Shown here: in pieces, positions 1-5,295 of the stretch | Numbering within the stretch: position 1 is the first letter of the stretch | How the letters are laid out: each line of letters opens with the position of its first letter | Assembly (NCBI GenBank): GCA_042088665.1 | Contig: JBELMB010000265.1 | Span: 1-5,905, forward strand | DNA length: 5,905 nt | Direction: 5' to 3' | Source of the DNA: JBELMB01 sp042088665 | GTDB taxonomy: Bacteria; Pseudomonadota; Alphaproteobacteria; Rhodobacterales; Rhodobacteraceae | The notes under the pieces: model-generated | What the model saw: only the letters and a program-made list of their open reading frames with translations | Databases searched by the model: none | Told to the model about the DNA's origin: nothing | Program-made: the position numbers and the translations under genes

Positions 1-448
1 AACGGTCAAGCAACCGCTCAAGCGCATCCAACAGGCTGTCCATCTCCGGTTGTCCAAGTTGGGCCTCGAGCTCTGCGGTGATCGCGGCGCTGTCTGACGC
101 CGCCCCGTTCAACAGAGCCGCGCCTGCATCGGTCAAATGCACAACGGTGCGCCTGCGGTCGCCAGAGTCCTTTTGGGCCGTAACATAACCGCGCGATTCC
201 AAGGTCTTGAGGACGCGCGTCAGGGAGGGGGCGAGGATCACGGCTTCTTCTGCCAATTGGGTGGCCTCCAGTCCCGGCTCGGCCCGGAGCACCCTGAGCA
301 CCCGCCACTGCGCCTCGGTCAGGTCAAGGCCACGCAGCAGGGGGCGGTAGCGGTCCATCACCGCCTCCCGGGCTCGCAGCAGGGCAATGGGCAACGTCCT
401 GCGGGGCGAAGACAATGGCAAAACGGGTGTGTCGCGCGCGTCGGTCAT
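1..448 (-). CDS. hpaR: HpaR-like MarR-family repressor of homoprotocatechuate degradation (3' end outside window)
   Basis: Reading leftward from the ATG at 448-446, 149 codons are open to the window edge with no stop, so the gene is partial, but it is already about the length of E. coli HpaR (roughly 150 residues) and probably lacks only a few codons. The N-terminal stretch with ALLRAREAVMDRYRP (about 22-36) resembles the start of HpaR. LTEAQWRVLRVL (43-54) and the winged helix-turn-helix follow: ATQLAEEAVILAPSLTRVLKTLE (about 62-84) and a basic wing DSGDRRRTVV (94-103), typical of MarR dimers. Known family role: repression of the meta-cleavage genes, relieved by an aromatic ligand. It faces hpaF across a palindromic operator, which fits autoregulation. 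An AGGAG motif (complement of 454-458) lies five bases before the start. Family call is firm; the effector is inferred from context. Confidence 0.9.
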   Translation of the reverse strand, partial: MTDARDTPVLPLSSPRRTLPIALLRAREAVMDRYRPLLRGLDLTEAQWRVLRVLRAEPGLEATQLAEEAVILAPSLTRVLKTLESRGYVTAQKDSGDRRRTVVHLTDAGAALLNGAASDSAAITAELEAQLGQPEMDSLLDALERLLDR

Positions 449-459
449 GGGATCTCCTG

Positions 460-488
460 TTGACAGGGAGGATAAAACTTAACATGTT
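460..488 (+). promoter_or_regulatory. Predicted promoter of the hpaF-hpaG operon
   Basis: A perfect TTGACA lies at 460-465. Seventeen bases on, at 483-488, is CATGTT, a weak -10 (3 of 6 matches to TATAAT) inside the palindrome. Transcription would start near 495, leaving a leader of about 15 bases holding the GGGAGG ribosome site at 499-504. The weak -10 makes the exact start uncertain. Confidence 0.5.
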
Positions 489-497
489 AAGTGTCAA
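469..497 (-). promoter_or_regulatory. Predicted promoter of hpaR
   Basis: On the minus strand TTGACA occupies 497-492 and TATCCT (4 of 6 matches to TATAAT) occupies 474-469, with a 17-base spacer. The spacer is almost exactly the palindrome. Transcription would begin near 462, giving a leader of about 14 bases before the hpaR ATG. This core promoter overlaps the rightward one, so the two probably compete for polymerase. Confidence 0.6.
477..492. promoter_or_regulatory. Perfect 16-bp palindrome, probable HpaR operator
   Basis: ACTTAACATGTTAAGT equals its own reverse complement over all 16 bases, centred between 484 and 485. It is AT-rich inside a GC-rich locus and sits between divergent hpaR and hpaF. 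MarR dimers typically bind palindromes of about this size. It fills the spacer of the predicted leftward promoter and covers the -10 position of the rightward one, so a bound dimer should block both. Binding by this HpaR is inferred. Confidence 0.7.
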
Positions 498-509
498 AGG
501 GAGGATGTC

Positions 510-899
510 ATGCCGCATCTCAGGCTGGAGTGCGCCCCGGGACTGGAGGGCCGCGTCGATCTGTCGGAACTCTGCGCACGGTTGCATGGCGCAATGGTGC
601 AAAGCGGGATTTTTCCGCTGGGCGGCATCCGGGTCCGGGCGCATGTCTGTGACGCCGCTGCGGTCGGGGATCTGGAAACAGCGAACGGCTTTGTCGCAAT
701 GGAACTGTCGGTCGGCGCAGGGCGCGAGACGGTGGCCTTGCAGGCGGCGGGCCAGCTGATCTTTGACGCGGCCAAGGCCGGTTTGGCGGAGGAGCTGGCC
801 GCACCGCATTTCATGCTGTCGCTGGAGATCAGAGAGATCGACCCGCAGCTCAGTTGGAAAGCAAATACAGTGCACGCGCGTTTGCGCGGTGGGCAATAG
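510..899 (+). CDS. hpaF: 5-carboxymethyl-2-hydroxymuconate delta-isomerase (CHMI)
   Basis: 129 residues, against about 126 in E. coli HpaF, and recognisably similar end to end. HpaF isomerises 5-carboxymethyl-2-hydroxymuconate to 5-oxopent-3-ene-1,2,5-tricarboxylate in the cytoplasm. The protein begins MPHL; in this tautomerase-like family Pro2 becomes the N-terminal catalytic base after removal of Met, so the start is functionally fixed. Further matches are SGIFPLGGIRVRAH (32-45, Arg41 and Arg43), VGAGR (68-72, Arg72) and the C-terminal SLEIREIDPQLSWKANTVHA. GGGAGG (499-504) lies five bases before the ATG. It is the first gene of the operon and is followed by hpaE after 21 bases. High confidence. 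Confidence 0.95.
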   Translation: MPHLRLECAPGLEGRVDLSELCARLHGAMVQSGIFPLGGIRVRAHVCDAAAVGDLETANGFVAMELSVGAGRETVALQAAGQLIFDAAKAGLAEELAAPHFMLSLEIREIDPQLSWKANTVHARLRGGQ

Positions 900-920
900 A
901 CGCGTGCGGGAGGGCACAGG

Positions 921-2459
921 ATGACGGATTGGGTGCAGAACATGGCGCGGGCCGAGGCGGGACTTGCGCGGTTCCGCGACACAGGCGTGGCGCATCACAT
1001 TGGCGGGGCAGACGTCCGGAGCGCTGAGCAGTTTGACACTTCGACGCCTGCAGATGGCACCTTGCTGGCGCGGGTGGATCGCGGCGGCGCGGCAGAAATC
1101 GACGCCGCCGTGCAGGCCGCCACCGCCGCCTTTGCCGATTGGCGGGCCATGCCGGGCAAGGAGCGCCGCGCGCTGCTGCACCGCGTGGCCGATGGCATCG
1201 TGGCCCGCGCCGAAGAGATCGCCGTCATCGAAAGCCTCGACACGGGGCAGGCCATCCGCTTCATGGCGAAGGCCGCGGTGCGCGGGGCTGCGAACTTTCG
1301 CTTCTTTGCGGACAAGGCGCCAGAGGCCTGCGATGGCCAGTCGCTTTATGCGCCCGGTCAGATCAACATCACACAGCGTCGGCCCATCGGTCCGGTGGGG
1401 GTGATCACGCCTTGGAACACGCCGTTCATGCTGTCCACGTGGAAAATCGCCCCGGCGCTGGCGGCGGGCTGCACGGTGGTGCACAAACCGGCGGAGTTCT
1501 CTCCGCTGACGGCCAAACTGTTGATCGAGATCGCCGAAGAGGCGGGTCTGCCGCCGGGGGTCATGAACCTCGTGCATGGCTATGGTGAAGAGGCCGGGCG
1601 CGCGCTGACCGAACATCCCGGCATCAAGGCGGTGGCCTTTGTCGGCGAGGGCCGCACCGGCGCCGCGATCATGCGGCAGGGGGCAGAGACGCTCAAGCGC
1701 GTGCATTTTGAACTGGGTGGCAAGAACCCGGTCATTGTCTTCGACGATGCCGATATCGAGCGCGCCATCGATGCAGCCATCTTCATGATCTATTCGCTGA
1801 ACGGCGAGCGCTGTACCTCTTCGTCCCGTCTGCTTGTGCAAGACACGATCTACGAAGAGGTCTGCGAACGGGTCGCCGCCCGTGCAGCCCGGATCAAGGT
1901 GGGGCATCCGCTGGATCCCGACACGGTGATCGGTCCGCTGATTCATCCCACGCATGAGGCCAAGGTGCTGTCCTACATGGACAAGGCCCGCGCCGCGGGC
2001 GCCCGGATTGCAACCGGTGGCACAAAGCTTGGCGCGGCCGGGGCCACCGCACCCGCCCCGGATGCGGCGGGATGCTACGTTGCGCCGACGCTCTTCACGC
2101 AGGCCACCAACGATATGGCCATCGCCCGCGAAGAGATCTTTGGCCCTGTTCTCACCGCGATCCCCTTTGCCACCGAGGCCGAGGCGCTCGCGATGGCGAA
2201 TGACACCGACTACGGGTTGACCGCCTATCTGTGGACGCGCGACATTCAGCGCGCGCTTCGCATGACGCAGGATCTGGAGGCCGGGATGATGTGGGTGAAC
2301 TCGGAGAATATCCGCCATTTGCCCACGCCCTTCGGCGGCATGAAAGCCTCTGGCATCGGGCGCGATGGCGGCGACTGGTCATTCGATTTCTACATGGAAA
2401 CCGTGAACATCAGCCTGTCGACCGCGGACACCCGGATCCCGAAACTGGGGGAGGCGTGA
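921..2459 (+). CDS. hpaE: 5-carboxymethyl-2-hydroxymuconate semialdehyde dehydrogenase (CHMS dehydrogenase)
   Basis: A 512-residue member of the NAD(P)-dependent aldehyde dehydrogenase superfamily; E. coli HpaE has about 488. It oxidises the ring-cleavage product CHMS to 5-carboxymethyl-2-hydroxymuconate. Visible motifs: VITPWNTPF (161-169, Asn166 oxyanion), HKP (Lys189, cofactor ribose), FVGEGRTG (240-247, the GxxxxG nucleotide loop), FELGGK (263-268, general base Glu264), NGERCTS (294-300, nucleophile Cys298), EEIFGPV (404-410) and PFGGMKASG (470-478). INGERC-like context, VNSENIRHL and the C-terminal IPKLG match HpaE rather than generic aldehyde dehydrogenases. About 22 extra N-terminal residues precede the conserved HIGG segment. 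GGGAGGG (908-914) sits six bases before the ATG. The last A of the TGA stop is the first base of the next gene. High confidence. Confidence 0.95.
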   Translation: MTDWVQNMARAEAGLARFRDTGVAHHIGGADVRSAEQFDTSTPADGTLLARVDRGGAAEIDAAVQAATAAFADWRAMPGKERRALLHRVADGIVARAEEIAVIESLDTGQAIRFMAKAAVRGAANFRFFADKAPEACDGQSLYAPGQINITQRRPIGPVGVITPWNTPFMLSTWKIAPALAAGCTVVHKPAEFSPLTAKLLIEIAEEAGLPPGVMNLVHGYGEEAGRALTEHPGIKAVAFVGEGRTGAAIMRQGAETLKRVHFELGGKNPVIVFDDADIERAIDAAIFMIYSLNGERCTSSSRLLVQDTIYEEVCERVAARAARIKVGHPLDPDTVIGPLIHPTHEAKVLSYMDKARAAGARIATGGTKLGAAGATAPAPDAAGCYVAPTLFTQATNDMAIAREEIFGPVLTAIPFATEAEALAMANDTDYGLTAYLWTRDIQRALRMTQDLEAGMMWVNSENIRHLPTPFGGMKASGIGRDGGDWSFDFYMETVNISLSTADTRIPKLGEA

Positions 2460-2890
2460 TGGGGCAGGTTGGCGAGGCCTTCGAGCTGGCGCTCCGCGCC
2501 CATGCGGGCCAGACCGACAAGGCCGGTGCGCCCTACATCGGCCACGTGGCGCGGGTCGCCGCCGGTGTGCACAGCGAGGCCGCGCGCGTCGTCGCATTGC
2601 TGCATGACGTGGTCGAGGACACGGATGTGCCCCTGACACAGATCGAGGCGCGCTTTGGCCCGACCATCGCCATCGCCATCGCCGCCGCCGTCGATGCCGT
2701 GACCAAGCGCGCGCATGAACCGGCAGCCGCCTATTTCGACCGGATCAAGGCAACACCGCTGGCGCGCGAGGTCAAGCTCGCCGATCTGGCGGACAACAGC
2801 GATCCGCAACGCCTGTCGCTTTTGCCACCCGCCGACCGGGACCGCCTGACCGCCAAATACGCCGCCGCGCGTCAATTTCTGATGGAGTGA
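2459..2890 (+). CDS. Small HD-domain phosphohydrolase, Rel/Spo hydrolase-like
   Basis: 143 residues, essentially one HD domain. Metal-binding positions of the RelA/SpoT-type hydrolase fold are all present: YIGHV (His29), ALLHDVVEDTDV (His49-Asp50, Glu53-Asp54) and VKLADLADN (Asp109, Asn113), plus VDAVTKR (78-84). No synthetase or regulatory domain follows. Single-domain relatives are often labelled guanosine polyphosphate pyrophosphohydrolases, but many are uncharacterised, so hydrolysis of (p)ppGpp or another nucleotide is only a possibility. The start is chosen because its ATG overlaps the hpaE stop by one base (TGATG) and GGAGG (2450-2454) lies four bases upstream; a longer in-frame reading from 2231 would lie wholly inside hpaE. 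hpaD begins three bases after its stop. Its role in aromatic catabolism is unknown. Family call high, substrate low. Confidence 0.85.
   Translation: MGQVGEAFELALRAHAGQTDKAGAPYIGHVARVAAGVHSEAARVVALLHDVVEDTDVPLTQIEARFGPTIAIAIAAAVDAVTKRAHEPAAAYFDRIKATPLAREVKLADLADNSDPQRLSLLPPADRDRLTAKYAAARQFLME
2666..2683 (+). repeat. Three tandem copies of ATCGCC inside the HD gene
   Basis: ATCGCC occurs three times in a row, followed by GCCGCC. In frame it encodes an alternating Ile-Ala run (about residues 70-75), just before the conserved VDAVTK segment. Relatives, as I recall them, have about four fewer residues between the RF dipeptide and VDA(V/L)T, which would match two extra copies of the unit. The reading frame stays intact. 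Confidence 0.7.
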
Positions 2891-2893
2891 TCC

Positions 2894-3874
2894 ATGCCCT
2901 TGCCAGCCCCCACGCTTTACCCGCCCTTCAACATCCTGCGCCTCAGCCATGTGGAGTTTGACGTCACCGACCTGGCCCGGTCGCGCGCCTTTTACGTGGA
3001 CATACTGGGCCTTCAGGTCACCGAAGAAGAGCCCGACAGGCTCTATCTGCGCGCCATGGAAGAGCGCGGCCACCATTCGGTGATCCTGCACAAATCGGTG
3101 GAGCCACGCATCCGCCACCTGTCCTACAAGGTGTTCGCGGAGGAAGATCTGGACAAGGCCTGCGTCTGGTTCGAGGCAAAAGGCCACAAGGTGGAATGGG
3201 TCGGACGCGCCTATCAGGGGCGCACGCTGCGCACCCATGACTGCTTTGGCGCGCCGATGGAATTCTACCACGAAATGGACCGGCTGCCGCCGATCCACCA
3301 GCAATACAGGTTGTACAACGGGGTCAAACCGCTGCGCATCGATCACTTCAACCTCTTTGTGCCGGATGTGGACAAGGCGGTGTCCTTCTACTCAGAGATG
3401 GGATTTCGCGTCACGGAATACACCGAAGACGAAGACAGCCAGCGCCTTTGGGCGGCGTGGATGCACCGCAAGGGTGGCGTGCACGACGTGGCCTTCACCA
3501 ATGGCACCGGGCCGCGCCTGCATCACACCGCCTTCTGGGTGCCGACGCCGCTGAACATCATCGACCTGCTGGACTTGATGTCCACCACTGGCTGGCTTGA
3601 CAACATCGAGCGCGGGCCGGGGCGGCACGGCATATCCAACGCCTTTTTCCTCTATGTGCGCGACCCCGATGGCCACCGGATCGAGATCTATTGCTCGGAC
3701 TACCAGACGGTCGATCCGGACCTTGAGCCGATCAAGTGGGATCTGAAAGACCCGCAGCGACAGACGCTTTGGGGCGCACCCGCACCGCGGTCATGGTTCG
3801 AGGAAGGCTCTGTCTTTCAAGGGGTTTCCCCCAAGGCGAGCGACCTGCGGGCGTCTCCGATCATCGCCCCCTGA
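2894..3874 (+). CDS. hpaD: 3,4-dihydroxyphenylacetate (homoprotocatechuate) 2,3-dioxygenase, type I extradiol (VOC fold)
   Basis: 326 residues with two vicinal-oxygen-chelate repeats (about 15-130 and 147-270). It cleaves homoprotocatechuate beside the diol to give CHMS, using Fe(II) or Mn(II). The C-terminal repeat holds the 2-His-1-carboxylate ligands: His151 (RIDHFNL), His211 (RLHHTAF) and Glu264 (HRIEIYC), matching His155, His214 and Glu267 of Brevibacterium fuscum HPCD. Second-shell residues also match: Asn153, Trp189, His197 (VHDVAF), Arg240 and His245 (IERGPGRHG) and Tyr254. It is about 40 residues shorter at the C terminus than HPCD/MndD. It is unrelated in fold to the LigB-type HpaD of E. 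coli. A GGAG (2884-2887) overlaps the end of the preceding gene. High confidence. Confidence 0.95.
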   Translation: MPLPAPTLYPPFNILRLSHVEFDVTDLARSRAFYVDILGLQVTEEEPDRLYLRAMEERGHHSVILHKSVEPRIRHLSYKVFAEEDLDKACVWFEAKGHKVEWVGRAYQGRTLRTHDCFGAPMEFYHEMDRLPPIHQQYRLYNGVKPLRIDHFNLFVPDVDKAVSFYSEMGFRVTEYTEDEDSQRLWAAWMHRKGGVHDVAFTNGTGPRLHHTAFWVPTPLNIIDLLDLMSTTGWLDNIERGPGRHGISNAFFLYVRDPDGHRIEIYCSDYQTVDPDLEPIKWDLKDPQRQTLWGAPAPRSWFEEGSVFQGVSPKASDLRASPIIAP

Positions 3875-3884
3875 AGGTGCAGGA

Positions 3885-3890
3885 AAGGAG
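3885..3890 (+). promoter_or_regulatory. Ribosome-binding site fixing the decarboxylase start
   Basis: AAGGAG ends seven bases before the ATG at 3898, within the 23-base gap after hpaD. An alternative in-frame ATG at 3736 would put 54 non-family residues before the conserved start and overlap hpaD by 139 bases, so 3898 is preferred. Confidence 0.8.
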
Positions 3891-3897
3891 CCGAGAC

Positions 3898-5295
3898 ATG
3901 GATTGGGACAGTTTTGCGCGCTGGGGCGCGCGGATCTCCGAATTTGGCGCAGATTACCACAAGGGTCTGCGTGACCGCCCCGTGCGCCCGGCCGTGCAGC
4001 CCGGCGCAATCGCGGCGCAATTGCCCGCAACCCCACCCGAGACCGGTGTGGCCATGGAAGAGATCTGGCAGGACACGCTGGACATCGTGTTGCCGGGGAT
4101 CACCCATTGGCAGCATCCGCGTTTCTTTGCCTATTTCCCGGCCAATGCGGCACCGCCTTCGATGCTGGCGGAGATGGCCGTGACCATGCTCGCACCGCAA
4201 TGCATGTTGTGGCAGACTTCGCCCGCCGCGACAGAGATGGAAGAGGTCATGCTGGACTGGTTGCGGCAGGCCATCGGCTTGCCCGAAGGCTTTGCGGGCG
4301 TCATTCAGGACAGCGCCTCCTCGGCCACGCTGGCCGCCATGCTGGTGATGCGCGAGCGCGCGCTGGATTGGCGCGGCAACACGGCGGGGTTGTCGGGGCA
4401 ACCGCGCGTGCGGGTCTATTGCTCTGACCAGGTGCATTCCTCGATTGACCGCGCCGCCTGGGTTAGCGGGATCGGTCAGGACAACCTTGTGAAGCTGCCG
4501 GTGCGTGGCGATGATCCCTTGCGGCCCTTGGACCTTGATGCCTTGCGCGCGCGGGTGGCAGAGGATCGCGCCGCCGGGTATTTGCCCGCCGGCGTGATCG
4601 GCGCAACCGGGGCGACCGGCATGGGGGCCTGCGATCCGCTTGATGGGCTGGCGGATCTGGCCGCGGCCGAGAACCTCTACTTTCACGTCGATGCGGCATG
4701 GGCCGGGGCTGCGATGATCTGCCCGGAGTATCGCGCGCTCTGGTCCGGCGTCGAGCGCGCCGATAGCGTCGTGTTCAACCCGCACAAATGGCTGGGTGCG
4801 CAATTCGATTGTTCGGCGCATTTCATCAAGGATCCCAAGGCTCTGCGCCAAACGCTCGCAATCCGTCCAGAGTATCTAAAGACGTTGGGTGCCTCTGACG
4901 TGACCGATTTCTCGGAATGGTCGGTCCCGCTGGGCCGACGGTTCCGCGCGCTCAAGCTGTGGTTCCTGATCCGTCACACCGGGCTGGAGGGCCTGCGCGA
5001 GATGATCCGCAACCACGTGAACTGGAGCACTGGGCTGTGCGACCGCCTCGCGGCGCACCCTGCGTTCGAGATCGTGACCCGGCCGGTCCTGTCGCTGTTC
5101 ACATTCGTGCCGACCCGGGTGCCCGCGCTGGACCTTGTCGAGGCGATCAACGCCGACGGCCGGATCTACCTGACGCAAACCAAGGTGGATGGCCAACCGG
5201 TGATCCGCTTTCAGGCCGGGGCCTGGAGCATGACAGAAGACGATGCAATCACCGCCTTCGAGGTGATCTGCGAAATCGAGGAGAGATTGAAATGA
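3898..5295 (+). CDS. PLP-dependent aromatic-L-amino-acid decarboxylase (group II, DDC-like)
   Basis: 465 residues, close to the usual 470-480. The family removes CO2 from tyrosine, DOPA, phenylalanine or tryptophan to give amines. Motifs in order: HWQHPRFFAYFPAN (70-83), WQTSPAATEMEEVMLDWL (105-122), SDQVHSSIDRAAW (176-188, His180 stacking on PLP), ACDPLDGL (244-251, Asp246), HVDAAWAGAA (263-272, Asp265 to the pyridine nitrogen), NPHKWLG (294-300, Schiff-base Lys297), PEYLK (Tyr326, the mobile-loop tyrosine) and PLGRRFRALKLWF (344-356). Retained His180 and Tyr326 favour true decarboxylation over aldehyde-synthase activity. Compared with mammalian DDC, Thr82 is Ala82 and Phe103 is Met103, so the substrate may not be DOPA. 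Placed between hpaD and hpaG, it may feed tyrosine via tyramine into 4-hydroxyphenylacetate; no amine oxidase is in view. Its stop overlaps the next start (ATGA). Family high, substrate open. Confidence 0.9.
   Translation: MDWDSFARWGARISEFGADYHKGLRDRPVRPAVQPGAIAAQLPATPPETGVAMEEIWQDTLDIVLPGITHWQHPRFFAYFPANAAPPSMLAEMAVTMLAPQCMLWQTSPAATEMEEVMLDWLRQAIGLPEGFAGVIQDSASSATLAAMLVMRERALDWRGNTAGLSGQPRVRVYCSDQVHSSIDRAAWVSGIGQDNLVKLPVRGDDPLRPLDLDALRARVAEDRAAGYLPAGVIGATGATGMGACDPLDGLADLAAAENLYFHVDAAWAGAAMICPEYRALWSGVERADSVVFNPHKWLGAQFDCSAHFIKDPKALRQTLAIRPEYLKTLGASDVTDFSEWSVPLGRRFRALKLWFLIRHTGLEGLREMIRNHVNWSTGLCDRLAAHPAFEIVTRPVLSLFTFVPTRVPALDLVEAINADGRIYLTQTKVDGQPVIRFQAGAWSMTEDDAITAFEVICEIEERLK

Noticed and set aside
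18..463. Small open frames on either strand across the hpaR region
   Set aside because: The minus-strand frame starting at 448 encodes a clear MarR protein with a ribosome site; the others are out-of-frame or antisense shadows.
324..2318. Very long minus-strand open frame (664 codons) opposite hpaF and hpaE
   Set aside because: It lies antisense to two well-supported enzymes, is rich in Arg, Gly, His and Pro, shows no family motif and overlaps the hpaR gene and the operator. It is a by-product of GC-rich codon use.
2231..2458. Upstream extension of the HD protein
   Set aside because: It would lie wholly inside hpaE in another frame, and the added residues have no family similarity; the ATG at 2459 has a good ribosome site and the stop-start overlap.
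2390..3346. Minus-strand open frame (318 codons) opposite the HD gene and hpaD
   Set aside because: Spans the junctions of three real genes on the other strand, with no domain and no credible start region.
3736..3897. Upstream extension of the decarboxylase
   Set aside because: It overlaps the end of hpaD, and the family similarity begins only after the ATG at 3898, which has AAGGAG before it.
3868..3900. Possible terminator or internal promoter between hpaD and the decarboxylase
   Set aside because: The 23-base gap holds a ribosome site but no GC stem with a T run and no convincing -35/-10 pair.
3817..4851. Minus-strand open frame (344 codons) opposite the decarboxylase
   Set aside because: Low-complexity composition, no recognisable domain, and antisense to a protein with a complete set of catalytic motifs.
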